Positions 15,986-24,888 of a stretch of DNA of 64,000 nt are shown here, in pieces; position 1 is the first letter of the stretch, and each line of letters starts with the position of its first letter. The DNA lies in assembly GCF_008033115.1 (NCBI RefSeq), contig NZ_CP041203.1:1674001-1738000 (forward strand). The letters are read 5' to 3'. The stretch comes from Cellulomonas sp. Y8 (lineage in GTDB: Bacteria; Actinomycetota; Actinomycetes; Actinomycetales; Cellulomonadaceae). The position numbers and the translations under genes are program-made. The notes beneath the pieces are model-generated. The model did no database searches. It had not been told where the DNA came from and saw only the letters and a program-made list of their open reading frames with translations.

Positions 15986-17098
15986 ATGGGTGCACGTATC
16001 GCGGATCTGCAGTTGGTGTGGCCGCGGGAACTCTTTGTCCAGGAGCTGCAGGCAGCAACGCAGCGCATCGAAGACCCGTGGGGCGGCGGATCCGCCAGCT
16101 ATACCTATTCTCAGGAGAGACTAGACCTGCTCTTCAGTGAGGCCTTCTACGACGACACGGGCACCCAGTGGCTCGCTGACGCGAGAGAGGAACGGGCACT
16201 CCAAACACTCGTTGATGGGATCCGGGCAAACCCCGCGCTCGTGCCTGTATTCACACGGCCCGTCCTTTATCGAGATCGACATGGCCGCACCCCAGCGCCC
16301 GCCGAGAAGCCTCGGCTCACATTCGTGGAACTCCAGGCGAGGCTCGGCGAGCTCATAGGTGAACTTGACGGCGCCGGCTACTTCGACAGTGCGCTTGGAG
16401 AAGATTGCGTCGATAGCGAAAACGACCATCAGAAGCGCGGTCGCGACCGGCTGTCCGACCTCATGGGGTCCCGCGAGGAGTGGCCTCCGAGCCTGCTCAT
16501 CTCTAGCGTGGACCACACCTACACGGTTGTGGAGGCTGTTTACTACCTGGCCGCCCGCCCGCGCCAGCGTAGCTATCACAGTTACGGTAGGGAGTGGCAC
16601 TACTCGGACTTCGACAGGAGAGCGGGGCAAGCGGTCTATCGCTGGCGAGTGAACGCGCTGCTGGAGGAGAGCGACTCGCTTCTCAGGCTCGATACAGACG
16701 GCGTGCTGGTGGAAACGACGGGTGATCCCCGAGATGAGCTGCTAGAGACGCTGGCGGGCGACGATGAGGCGCCGGCACCAGATGCGCTTCGCCACGCAAT
16801 CGACCAGTTCCGGCGACGCGGCGCGACTCGGGAGGACAAGCGCTCCGCCGTTGTTGCGCTAGCGGGCATCCTCGAGTCACATCGGCAACTCCTCAGGGAT
16901 GAGTTGTTGTCCCAAGACGAGAACTCACTGTTCAACATCGCCAACAATTATGCGATTCGTCACCATCGAGCCGGTCAGCGGGACGATTATGACGATGCAT
17001 TCCTCGACTGGATCTTCTGGTGGTACCTAGCCACTGTCGCTCTCACGAAGCAACTAATCGCACGCGGACCCGCGACCCCTGCGCATCCGCAGTCATAG
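15986..17098 (+). CDS. Protein of unknown function, 370 residues
   Basis: Soluble, acidic, helix-rich protein without signal peptide or membrane segments. Recognisable features are a tyrosine-rich middle (QRSYHSYGREWHYSDFD) and a C-terminal IANNYAIRHHRAGQ...FLDWIFWWYLATVAL stretch, a combination seen in uncharacterised actinobacterial proteins. Codon use is less GC-biased than in the neighbours (for example ATA, AGG and TTA codons), consistent with recent transfer. It stands alone, with no operon partner. Confidence 0.5.
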   Translation: MGARIADLQLVWPRELFVQELQAATQRIEDPWGGGSASYTYSQERLDLLFSEAFYDDTGTQWLADAREERALQTLVDGIRANPALVPVFTRPVLYRDRHGRTPAPAEKPRLTFVELQARLGELIGELDGAGYFDSALGEDCVDSENDHQKRGRDRLSDLMGSREEWPPSLLISSVDHTYTVVEAVYYLAARPRQRSYHSYGREWHYSDFDRRAGQAVYRWRVNALLEESDSLLRLDTDGVLVETTGDPRDELLETLAGDDEAPAPDALRHAIDQFRRRGATREDKRSAVVALAGILESHRQLLRDELLSQDENSLFNIANNYAIRHHRAGQRDDYDDAFLDWIFWWYLATVALTKQLIARGPATPAHPQS

Positions 17099-17118
17099 CG
17101 ACGAGCCCAGGCCTACCC

Positions 17119-17147
17119 GTCTCAGCGCGATACGTCTCGATACCAAT
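17119..17147 (+). repeat. Copy 1 of a 28-bp direct repeat
   Basis: CGTCTCAGCGCGATACGTCT core; matches 18190-18218 with about three mismatches. Confidence 0.55.
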
Positions 17148-17229
17148 AGACGACTGGCGCATGACTGCGGGCGGACGCCCACTCGCCGTTCATGCACCCG
17201 CTCGAACACTGGCGGCTGGTCGACGGGGA

Positions 17230-17970
17230 TCACTCGGTGGGAGCGGCGGAGACTCCCTCAAAATCCACGGTGACCTCTTCGTCGGTGTCAGTGTGGCGAG
17301 TGACGTATTGACGCAGCAAGACCCGAGTCACCGTCAACGGCGCGTTGTCGTACTTCTCGTCCCCGTACGGGATGACGTAGACCGTATCCCCGATGCCAAA
17401 CGCGGGCGAGGAGACAGGTTCGGGAAACGTCTCAGCCATCTTCTTGACGCCAGGGTCATGGGCCCGAGACCTGGCGTTCCTCTTCCATGTTGTCACTTCG
17501 ACAGGCTTATCGTGGGCGTCGTCCTCGCAGGCGAAGCCGGTCAGGCCCGGCGGCCGCACCGAGACGAAGGGGTGGCCATCGGGGCAGAGGCCGTACCAGG
17601 GGTAGAGCAACACGTTGGGCGAATGCGACGTGGCTCCAGAGCTCCCGAGCTCGATGGCCTTGCTCCGCCACACGTCTGAGTGCCCAGCTGCGACGCCCAC
17701 GATGGCGTGCGCGACTTCGTGCCGAACCGCGTCACGACGCTCGTCCGGAAGAAGTATCGCCATGTGGGCAGCGCTGAAGACGATGCGCTGCGCGTGGGCG
17801 CGCGTAACCCCGCCGCCATCACTGTTCTCCAACGACTCCGCCCAGAAGACGGACCAGTCATCTTCGAGGCCGTGTTGAGCGAGGAGGTCTTTGGCGAACC
17901 GATGCACCTTCTCGAGATCGCGACCGACGGGCGTTAGGCGTTGCGGAGGGGTCTTGGCCGTTGCTCCCAT
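17230..17970 (-). CDS. SprT-like zinc metalloprotease domain protein
   Basis: 246 residues from ATG 17970. RHEVAHAIVGVAAGHSDVW gives an HExxH zinc site followed by a downstream His, as in SprT/Spartan-type proteases, and a Cys-containing segment (LCPDGHPF ... FACEDDAH) may be the zinc-ribbon part. The C-terminus has an SH3-like segment (FGIGDTVYVIPYG). Plasmid SprT-like proteins are linked to DNA-protein crosslinks or antirestriction, but function is not shown here. It is bracketed by the 28-bp direct repeat. Confidence 0.6.
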   Translation of the reverse strand: MGATAKTPPQRLTPVGRDLEKVHRFAKDLLAQHGLEDDWSVFWAESLENSDGGGVTRAHAQRIVFSAAHMAILLPDERRDAVRHEVAHAIVGVAAGHSDVWRSKAIELGSSGATSHSPNVLLYPWYGLCPDGHPFVSVRPPGLTGFACEDDAHDKPVEVTTWKRNARSRAHDPGVKKMAETFPEPVSSPAFGIGDTVYVIPYGDEKYDNAPLTVTRVLLRQYVTRHTDTDEEVTVDFEGVSAAPTE

Positions 17971-18189
17971 CGGCCGATGATGGCATGCCCGCAGTTCGGC
18001 CGGGGTCGTCCGAGCGGCTCCCAACCGCGCGTGCGTCAGTTTCTGGCGGCCGGTTCGTGCGTCGGTCGCGCGGGCACTCGGGGTGCCGGCCTCTACCGTC
18101 CGTCGACACCTCGCCCGACATGGGTCAGGCGTTCAAGCGGCCCACCCCGGAACTCGCATCTCACGCGCACGCACCTCTACCAGTCACTC

Positions 18190-18218
18190 GTCTCAACGCG
18201 ATACGTCTCTGTACCAGT
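18190..18218 (+). repeat. Copy 2 of the 28-bp direct repeat
   Basis: CGTCTCAACGCGATACGTCT core, same orientation as copy 1, 1.07 kb away, on the other side of the SprT-like gene. Confidence 0.55.
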
Positions 18219-18250
18219 CCCGGACCGCCCGCTGGGTGCCGCGCAAGCCG

Positions 18251-18631
18251 TCAGCGCGAGGCAGCGATCACGCGCTCGGCCGCGTGACGGGCAACCCTCA
18301 TCCGCATCGACCACCAGCCCGCGCCGGCGAGCGTCAGCACCAGAGCGACGCCGGTGACCCACCGCAGAGCCGCCGCTGCGGCGCCGACCCAGGGGACCGT
18401 CACCGCGGGCGCGGTCGTGACGGAGACATCGCCCGCGAGTAGCGCAGCGGAGTCATCGAGCGCAAGCAGGGACGACGCGGCGAGCGTGATGCCGAGCCCG
18501 GCGGCGAGCACGAGACTCGCGAACCGCTTCCTCCGGTACTCGTCCCGCCGAATCTCCGCCATCGCGCGCACGCTCTCCGCCAGCGCGCGAGCTTCCTCCT
18601 CAACTCGTGCGGCCGCGGCATGCTGCCTCAT
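18251..18631 (-). CDS. Small two-helix membrane protein
   Basis: 126 residues. A charged N-terminal helix (VEEEARALAESVRAMAEIRRDEYRRKRF) precedes two hydrophobic segments (ASLVLAAGLGITLAASSLLAL and WVTGVALVLTLAGAGWW). Its ATG overlaps the stop of the upstream gene (ATGA at 18628), so the two are coupled. No known family. Confidence 0.55.
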   Translation of the reverse strand: MRQHAAAARVEEEARALAESVRAMAEIRRDEYRRKRFASLVLAAGLGITLAASSLLALDDSAALLAGDVSVTTAPAVTVPWVGAAAAALRWVTGVALVLTLAGAGWWSMRMRVARHAAERVIAASR

Positions 18632-19095
18632 CGCCGGTCCCCGGCCTCACCGTCGGACACGCGGGTTGACCACGACGGGTCCGGCCAGCCGGCGACGACG
18701 TCGGGGTCGAGGTCGAGGTCCACGATCACCGGCACCCGGTCCCAGGCATCGCGCCGCCCACCGGCGTGCTGGAGCGCGGCCACCAACAGGCTGAGCCGGT
18801 TCTCATCGACGGAGACGAGGTCGCCGATCTTGACCTTCGGGGCATCGACGACGTCCGACAGGGACGCGGCGAACATGAGCACGCGGCGTTCACCGGACGA
18901 GAGGGGCTCGACGTGCTCGGGGATCTCCGCGAAGTCGATCCAGATGTCATCGGGATCCGTCCCGCCGGACGGCTCGCGCCGGACCCAGGGGTTGCCGGCC
19001 CGGGCGAAGCCCGTGCGGATCAGGAGTTCGGTCGCCGCCTCCGTCGGGTAGATGCCGCGCGCCCAGGCCCGCAGCCTCGTGTGGAGCTCGTCCAT
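18628..19095 (-). CDS. Hypothetical protein, 155 residues
   Basis: Soluble acidic protein with a DDIWIDFAEIPEHVEPLSSGERRVLMFAASL stretch. No recognised family. A GGAGGAACGC ribosome site precedes the ATG. It is coupled to the small membrane protein downstream, so the two may form a pair. Confidence 0.55.
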   Translation of the reverse strand: MDELHTRLRAWARGIYPTEAATELLIRTGFARAGNPWVRREPSGGTDPDDIWIDFAEIPEHVEPLSSGERRVLMFAASLSDVVDAPKVKIGDLVSVDENRLSLLVAALQHAGGRRDAWDRVPVIVDLDLDPDVVAGWPDPSWSTRVSDGEAGDRR

Positions 19096-19126
19096 GCGTT
19101 CCTCCAGTGGTCGTCGGTCATGGTGG

Positions 19127-19435
19127 TCAGTGGCTCAGCTTGCGGCGGTGGTTCCGGACGCTCTCGGGAGTGCCGGGGTAGCCGCAGTCCTCTGCCGGGC
19201 AGCGTTCCCAGGCACCGGATGCAACGGCGGCCGCGGTGACCGACTCCGAGGAGCCGGGACCGAATCCGTGTTCGAGCAGGAGCTGTGCGACCTCGCCTCC
19301 GTACTTCGCCGCAAGCAGGGCACCCTCGGCGACCTTGTCGTGGCCTCTGGCGAAGAAGGCGCGGCGACCGACGTCGGCGCCGCACCCGCACCAGCATGAG
19401 CCCGCAGGCAGCGCACGGGGAGTCTCTGGGTTCAT
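19127..19435 (-). CDS. Small Cys-rich (zinc-ribbon-like) protein
   Basis: 102 residues from ATG 19435. SCWCGCGADVGRRAFFARGHD and RCPAEDCGYPG provide paired Cys/His groups that could bind zinc; the CGCG..F..GHD pattern occurs in small actinobacterial plasmid proteins. An in-frame ATG at 19453 adds six residues. Function unknown; it starts a short minus-strand cluster. Confidence 0.5.
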   Translation of the reverse strand: MNPETPRALPAGSCWCGCGADVGRRAFFARGHDKVAEGALLAAKYGGEVAQLLLEHGFGPGSSESVTAAAVASGAWERCPAEDCGYPGTPESVRNHRRKLSH

Positions 19436-19594
19436 GCGTTCAAGGTAGTACATCTAGAAGCCCGGTCAAGAGCGTTCTCGTAGCCGGCGTGCGGCCGTTC
19501 CGTAGCGGCCGGGCGCCCGCCCTCAGACGCAACCTGCCACCGTGCCGCGCTCGCGCTCGTGCGGGTCATCTCGTCGATGCTTGACCGTCGGTGC

Positions 19595-22500
19595 TTAGCG
19601 CTGGACAGGACCACGTGCCGGCGGTGGCACGGGTCGTTCGTAGCGGTCGACGTGGGCCTGGCGTGCCCGATCGGCAGTCTGTTGCTGCTCGTGAGCCTGC
19701 CGGTCGGCCTGGGCTGCCTGCGCCCGGGCCGCCAGGGCGCGGATGTCCTCGTAGCCGCTGGCCGGTGAAGTGTCTGGTGCGAGCGTGCGCAGACGATCGC
19801 GCAGGTCGTCGAGCTCGGGGGTCGAGGCTCGGTCGCGCGCGGCGCGCAGTGCGTCGAGGCGTTCGTCCGTGGGCGTGGTTCCGGGGTGCGCGGGAGTGTC
19901 GGCGGCCTCGGATGCCTGCTGCGCGGCGCGGCGGGCTTCCTGGACTGCGGCCTGGCTGCGTTCGGCGAGCGCGGTGCGTTCGGCAGCGACGCCGGCCTCG
20001 GGGTTCGGGGTGTCGGTCTGAAGCCGGCTGGCTGCCCGCTCGGCCTCGTCGCGGGCGGCCTTCCGGATGCCGGCGACGTTGTCGGCGGGTACGGGTTCGG
20101 TGTCGTCGCGGATGTCCCATCGGTCGCGGTAGGCGACAACGGTGCGCATGTCGGTCTCCCAGGCTGCGCGCTCGGGCCCGGGGTGCTCAGGTCGCGGGTG
20201 CAGGTTCTCGGCCCAGGCCGGCGGGTGTTCGGCCACGCGGTCAACCAGCTGGTCGACGCGGCTCGCCATCTCGTCGACCTGTCGTGCAGCCCATCGCGCG
20301 ACGTCAGCGTCGGCGATCTCGTGGCCGCCCGGGTCAGGTGCCGGGCTGACCCACGAGGGCAGCCGCGCGTCGCTCGGGGCGGGGAGTTCGGGGGCGCCGA
20401 CGCGGTGCCACATGACGCGCGCGACGGACTGAGCGGTGTCGATCTCGCGCTCGGCGAAGCTGGAGCTGAGGAGGTGTTCGAGGTCTTGCCCGGTTCGTTC
20501 GTGAGCGGCGAGGACGTCGCGCAGCGTGGGCCAGGCGTCGTCCTCGAGCACGAGTTCGGCGGCGTAGTCGGGCAGCGCCGTGCGGACGACGTCGGCCATC
20601 CGGTCGTCGCGGCCGGGGTCGAGCACGCGGGCGAGGGCGTCTTCGTAGGCCGGGTGCGTGGTGGCAAGCGACACGACCCGCTCGGCCTCCGCTGCGGTGG
20701 TCGCGGTGGCCGAGGGGGTGTCGTCGGACGCGCCCATCGCCGATGCCATCGCCTCGCGTACCGCGCGGGGCGGGGCCCCGGGTGGGTGCGGGTCGACGTC
20801 GAGGAGGTCCTCGACGACGACGAAGGCCATGTTGGTGTGGGTGCCGCGGGTCATCGCCGGGTAGAGGCCGTCGCGGCCCATGCGTTCGGTGACCAGGGCG
20901 TACCCGGCGGTGACGGTCATGCCCTGGGTGCGGTTGACGGTCGAGGCGTAGGCGAGCTCGACGTGCTCTGCGACGTACGCCGCGGGGAGGTCGACCTGCG
21001 CGCCGTGGGCGATCGAGCGCGCGCGGAGCGACCCGTCGGGGTTGGTCGCCAGGACGGTCCAGGTGGCGCCGTTGCGCACGTAGTCGGTGCCGGTGCGCAT
21101 CTTGAGGTCGGTGTCGTTGAGGCGGCTGACGATGTGGTCACCGACGCCGGCGGTGTTGTCGTCGTGCAGGCGGACGCCCTCGGGGGCGACCATGCCGGCG
21201 TCGACGAGGTCCTTGCGGGCACGGGCGGCCAGGGCGACGACGTCGGTGTTGGCCTGGGCGATCATGACGGCGTCGCGACCTGCGGTGTGGTCGGCCCACC
21301 AGTGCGCGTACATCTCCTCGGTCATCGCTTCGATGCTGCCGCCGCGCAGCCTGCCCTGTGGTGCGTAGAAGTCGTCGATGACGCTCAGGTCGCCGCTGCG
21401 CAGGCGGAGGGTGGCCTGTGCCTCGCCGGGGGTCTTGAAGCGGTGGACGTCGACGAGGTGCGCGCCGCCGACCTGCTCGTCGATGAGCCGCAGCGCGCCG
21501 CCGGCGCCGACGGCCTGGAGCTGTGCCCAGTCGCCGACGGCGCGCACGCTCGCGCCGTGCATCGCGGCGAGGCGCACCACGGCGTCCAGGTGCGGGGTCG
21601 CGGCCATGCCGGCTTCGTCGATCAGGACGATGGTCGAGGGCGTGAGCTCGCCGGCGGGCAGGTCGGCCGGGATGGGTCCGCGCAGCAGCTTGGCGTCGTC
21701 GGGGTCCAGGCCCTGGCGGGCGAGGAAGGCGTGGATCGAGTAGGCCTCGACGCCGATCTCCTTGCCCAGGAGCGCGGCGGCGTTGGCCGCCGGCGCGAGC
21801 GCGATCACGGTGCCGCCGGCGTCCTGGACCGTGCGGGTGAAGGCGCGCATGGCGGTGGTCTTGCCGGCGCCAGCGGGTCCGACCGCGACCTGCAGCAGCC
21901 GCCCGCCGGTCGCGAACTGGCGCACCAGCTCGGCCTGCCCAGGGTCCAAGGGCGCGCGTCCGAGGTCGGGCGAGGCCCCTGGGCCGGCCAGGTGCCGGGC
22001 GACGACGTCTTCGCCGATGACGAGTCCGCCGGGCCGGCGGGCTGCGGCGAGCAGCCGGTCCTCGGCGTCCAGGATCGGGTTGGCGGTGTACTTGGCGCCG
22101 GCGTGCTGGACGTAGACGCTGGTGGTGTCGACGCGCTGGAGTGCCGCGGGTACGGGGTTCGGTTCGGGTGGGGTGAGCCGGATCGAGGCGGCCAGGGTGC
22201 GGTCGGTCAGGACCTCGGCCAGTGCCTGCACGGACTCGGGCCCGACGTGGTCGACCCACTGCCGGGCTACGCGCTGGGACTCGGCGAGCACGTGGTTGTA
22301 CTTCCAGGTCGCCCGGGTCGTCATCAGCTCGGTGAGGACCTGGTCGGCCAGAACGGCGTGCGGGGGCATCGCCTCCAGGGGTGGCGCTGGCCGGTTCTGG
22401 GTCGCTGCCAGGGTGCGTTCGACGGCCTCGGGCGACCCGAGGACCGCGATCGCGCGGGGCATCCACTGCGCGCGTCGGGTCTCCTGGGAGACGCCGGTCT

Positions 22501-23659
22501 CCTTGCCCGCGCGGGTGGTCAAGGTCGCCTGCTGAGCCAGCTTGTGCTGCACCGGGCGGGGTGGTTCGTGCCCGTGGCGGGCGCGGTAGTCGGCGACCAG
22601 GTCCTTGTACGTGGCCTCGATGCTCTCGCGCCGGCGGGAGAACTCGGTGTTGAGCTCGACGGGGATCCCGTCGATCTCGCGCACTGGCCGGCGCGCTGCG
22701 CGCCCGGTGGAGCGTTCGACGAACCGGACCCCCAGGCGCGACCTCAGGCCTGTCTCGACGAGCGTGTTGTACCGCTCGGAGGCCGCGACGCCGAGGGCGT
22801 GGATGACCCGGCCGTCGAGCGATCGCCACTTGCCGTCCAGGCCGAGAACCTTGTTCGACACCGCGACGTGGGTGTGCAGGTTCGGGTCGCCGCTGCGGGA
22901 GTCGAAGTGGTCGAACGTGGTGGCGGCGAACCCGCGGGTGTCGACCTGCGCCACGCCCCCAGCCCCGACCCGGGTGAGCGCGGCCTGGGACTCCAACCAG
23001 GACAGCGCGCCGCGCCAGGCGTCCTCGTGCGCGGCGAGCACCTGCCCGCGCACGTGCTCATCGCCCAGCCCCCACAGCACCGAGACGCTCTTGACCGGGG
23101 TGAACACCAGGTCGTACCCGGCGACCGGCTGGCGCTCCGCGCCTCCCCGCGCCGCCAGGTACTTCCCGACCGCCGCCGGCGTCGCGGCCTCACCCTTGGC
23201 CGTGAGGAACCGGGCCGCGGCGGAGCGCCGCAGGCCGTCGCGCTCGACGCCGGGCTCGGCGTCACGGTCGTGCCTGGCGCGGAACTCGGCGTGCTCGTCG
23301 CGCAGGGCCTTGATGAACCCGTCGTCGTCCTTGCGGTCGGCGAGCATGAACCGCCGGCCGAGCCGGGTCGCGGCCATCGCGTCCTTGACGCTCGCGCCGC
23401 CGGCGACCAGCGCACGCTCGATCGCATCGGCGTCCGGGTGCCGACCCTCGCCGAACAGCGCCTTCATCTGCGCCTCGGTGACCCGTCCGGACACCCCGAG
23501 CGAGTCCAGGCCCTCCCCCACCCACCGGCCGGGCGGGTTCCCCGAGGCGGTGTAGTACGCGCTCAGGTCCTCCCCCCGCTGGCGGGGGACGTCGCCTGTG
23601 GCGACTTGCCGGGTGAGGTAGGTGTACCCGTCGCCGGCGTGCAGCACGTGGACGGTCAT
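19595..23659 (-). CDS. traA: MobF-family conjugative relaxase/helicase (TraA/TrwC-like)
   Basis: 1354 residues from ATG 23659, which begins MTVHVLHAGDGYTYLTRQVA as in actinobacterial TraA; the frame stays open for another 1 kb upstream but without coding sense. The TrwC relaxase domain shows the three-His site in DPNLHTHVAVSNK near residue 260, and the C-terminal RecD2-like helicase has Walker A GPAGAGKTTAM and Walker B TIVLIDEAGM with motif VNRTQGMT. The last 350 residues are Ala/Arg-rich coiled coil. It would nick oriT, stay bound to the strand and unwind it during transfer. Intact, unlike many neighbours. Confidence 0.92.
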   Translation of the reverse strand: MTVHVLHAGDGYTYLTRQVATGDVPRQRGEDLSAYYTASGNPPGRWVGEGLDSLGVSGRVTEAQMKALFGEGRHPDADAIERALVAGGASVKDAMAATRLGRRFMLADRKDDDGFIKALRDEHAEFRARHDRDAEPGVERDGLRRSAAARFLTAKGEAATPAAVGKYLAARGGAERQPVAGYDLVFTPVKSVSVLWGLGDEHVRGQVLAAHEDAWRGALSWLESQAALTRVGAGGVAQVDTRGFAATTFDHFDSRSGDPNLHTHVAVSNKVLGLDGKWRSLDGRVIHALGVAASERYNTLVETGLRSRLGVRFVERSTGRAARRPVREIDGIPVELNTEFSRRRESIEATYKDLVADYRARHGHEPPRPVQHKLAQQATLTTRAGKETGVSQETRRAQWMPRAIAVLGSPEAVERTLAATQNRPAPPLEAMPPHAVLADQVLTELMTTRATWKYNHVLAESQRVARQWVDHVGPESVQALAEVLTDRTLAASIRLTPPEPNPVPAALQRVDTTSVYVQHAGAKYTANPILDAEDRLLAAARRPGGLVIGEDVVARHLAGPGASPDLGRAPLDPGQAELVRQFATGGRLLQVAVGPAGAGKTTAMRAFTRTVQDAGGTVIALAPAANAAALLGKEIGVEAYSIHAFLARQGLDPDDAKLLRGPIPADLPAGELTPSTIVLIDEAGMAATPHLDAVVRLAAMHGASVRAVGDWAQLQAVGAGGALRLIDEQVGGAHLVDVHRFKTPGEAQATLRLRSGDLSVIDDFYAPQGRLRGGSIEAMTEEMYAHWWADHTAGRDAVMIAQANTDVVALAARARKDLVDAGMVAPEGVRLHDDNTAGVGDHIVSRLNDTDLKMRTGTDYVRNGATWTVLATNPDGSLRARSIAHGAQVDLPAAYVAEHVELAYASTVNRTQGMTVTAGYALVTERMGRDGLYPAMTRGTHTNMAFVVVEDLLDVDPHPPGAPPRAVREAMASAMGASDDTPSATATTAAEAERVVSLATTHPAYEDALARVLDPGRDDRMADVVRTALPDYAAELVLEDDAWPTLRDVLAAHERTGQDLEHLLSSSFAEREIDTAQSVARVMWHRVGAPELPAPSDARLPSWVSPAPDPGGHEIADADVARWAARQVDEMASRVDQLVDRVAEHPPAWAENLHPRPEHPGPERAAWETDMRTVVAYRDRWDIRDDTEPVPADNVAGIRKAARDEAERAASRLQTDTPNPEAGVAAERTALAERSQAAVQEARRAAQQASEAADTPAHPGTTPTDERLDALRAARDRASTPELDDLRDRLRTLAPDTSPASGYEDIRALAARAQAAQADRQAHEQQQTADRARQAHVDRYERPVPPPARGPVQR

Positions 23660-23898
23660 CACCGCGGCGCACACCTCCACCCGAACGAGAACGGTTCTCG
23701 ATGAGCGAGCGGAGGCGGCTGAACCTCGCGGCCACTCACTGTAGTGCAAGAGGTGTGTTGAGTCTGGGGTGCTGCGCGTGAGTCGCTGGGGCCGAAGGCC
23801 GAGGGGGTGAGGGTTAGGGTTGGTGCTGGCTAGGGGAACTTCGGTGCCTAGGTCGAGCTTCGCGCTTCGGCCTGGGTCGACTAAGGAGGTTCCTGGGG
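23660..23898. promoter_or_regulatory. Divergent region upstream of the relaxase; candidate oriT/operator
   Basis: About 240 bp between the relaxase and the plus-strand gene. It contains a perfect dyad CGAGAAC-G-GTTCTCG (23686-23700), GGCC-GAA-GGCC, and G-rich tracts (GGGTGAGGGTTAGGGTTGG). oriT usually lies next to MobF relaxase genes, but no nick site can be assigned. Confidence 0.4.
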
Positions 23899-24305
23899 AT
23901 GGCTGGAAGCACGAGGGCAAGACTCTCGGCCCGTGAGCGTGCGCGTGCGGCTCGAGCGCGTGCCGATGCGGCGCGCGCCGAGCGTGACCGCGAGGTCGAG
24001 GACGCGGCGGCCGCCGGTTCTTCGCCGGCGGCGACGAGCGCGCGAAGCTGCTCGAGCGCATCGCGGCGCTGCAGGCGGAGGTCGGCGCGGTCGATCGCCG
24101 CATGGGCGCGCAGATCGCACGGCTGACGGAAGCCGGCGAGCCGGCGGCGTGGCAGCGCGCGCTGCTGGACGTCGACGAGCCCGAACGCAAGCGACTGCGC
24201 GCACTCGCCGACGGCATCGCCCCGCTGGCCCGTGCGCCGATGTCGCCGACACAGGGGCCGGCGGGAGTCGCTACTCCCGATCTGACGGGCGCGCTGATCC
24301 GGTGA
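23899..24305 (+). pseudogene. Small helical plasmid protein, frameshifted
   Basis: The ATG at 23899 (after AAGGAGG) gives a basic coiled-coil start (RLSARERARAARARADAARAERDREVEDAA). The frame then breaks near 24018; the second part (FFAGGDERAKLLERIAALQAEVGAVDRRM ... to 24305) is in another frame and reads naturally as the continuation. One missing base would restore about 135 residues. Proteins of this look sit upstream of TraA in actinobacterial plasmids. Coupled to the HNH gene by a GTGA overlap. Confidence 0.6.
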
Positions 24306-24859
24306 GCGAAGACGCGCTGTTCCCGGCTCCACCTCGACGCGGAGCCGGGAACAGCGGCGGCGCACGCGCACGCGCACGCGCACGCGAGGTACGCGACGCG
24401 ACTCAGAACCCGCGGGTGCTCGACAGGTTCAGGCGCTACGTGCGGGCGGGCGGCCCGTCGGACTGCTGGTTGTGGTGCGGCGCCGTCGCCTCGGCCGGGC
24501 ACGGCCGGTTCTGGATCAGGAACGGGCTGGTCGTGATCGCACACCGCTTCGCCTGGGCGATCGCCCACCCGGGCGACCCGCTTCCCCGGCTTCTCGCGCA
24601 CCAGTGCGACAACCCGCTGTGCCAGAACCCGAGCCACCTGCACCCCTCGGACCAGACGGGCAACCGCCGGGAGTGGGCCGCTCGCCGACAACAGATCGGT
24701 AGCCCGCTGCGCGACGTGCGTGGGTCACGCGGGCGCGCCGTCGCGGTCCGAGACGCCGTACGCGCCGGCGACGACCCAGCCGCTGCGATCGCGGCAGGCT
24801 TGCGCCCGGTCGACGCCGGGCAGGGTGTCTTGTGGCTTGATCCGGAAGTCCTCGGCTGA
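24302..24859 (+). CDS. HNH endonuclease (HNH_3 type)
   Basis: 185 residues from the GTG coupled to the upstream gene. CWLWCGAVASAGHGRF and LLAHQCDNPLCQNPSHLHP form the Cys/His core of HNH_3 homing-type nucleases, followed by a basic helix. The first 40 residues cover a 14-bp hairpin (24317-24354) and a GCGCAC repeat coding for Ala-Arg, so a later start (GTG 24416) is possible, the hairpin then being a terminator. Target unknown. Confidence 0.65.
   Translation: MSEDALFPAPPRRGAGNSGGARARARAREVRDATQNPRVLDRFRRYVRAGGPSDCWLWCGAVASAGHGRFWIRNGLVVIAHRFAWAIAHPGDPLPRLLAHQCDNPLCQNPSHLHPSDQTGNRREWAARRQQIGSPLRDVRGSRGRAVAVRDAVRAGDDPAAAIAAGLRPVDAGQGVLWLDPEVLG
24317..24354. repeat. Perfect 14-bp inverted repeat at the start of the HNH gene
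   Basis: CTGTTCCCGGCTCC and its complement separated by 10 nt. It could be a terminator for the upstream gene or a translation-control hairpin. Confidence 0.55.
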
Positions 24860-24864
24860 TGAGC

Positions 24865-24883
24865 CCCGAGCAGGCAGCTCGGG
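24865..24883. terminator. Hairpin between convergent HNH and ParB genes
   Basis: CCCGAGC-AGGCA-GCTCGGG, 5 nt past the HNH stop and 5 nt past the converging ParB-like gene stop; likely bidirectional. Confidence 0.5.
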
Positions 24884-24888
24884 TCCGA

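Noticed and set aside
19886..23704. A 1272-codon open frame on the plus strand opposite the relaxase
   Set aside because: It is antisense to an intact MobF relaxase with clear motifs; long antisense frames are expected at this GC content and its translation is low-complexity.
24357..24386. GCGCAC tandem repeat as a CRISPR or regulatory array
   Set aside because: A short microsatellite of a few units coding Ala-Arg; no spacers.
23660..24691. Upstream extension of the relaxase reading frame by 344 codons
   Set aside because: The extension crosses the divergent gene and lacks coding sense; family members start at MTVHVLHAG.
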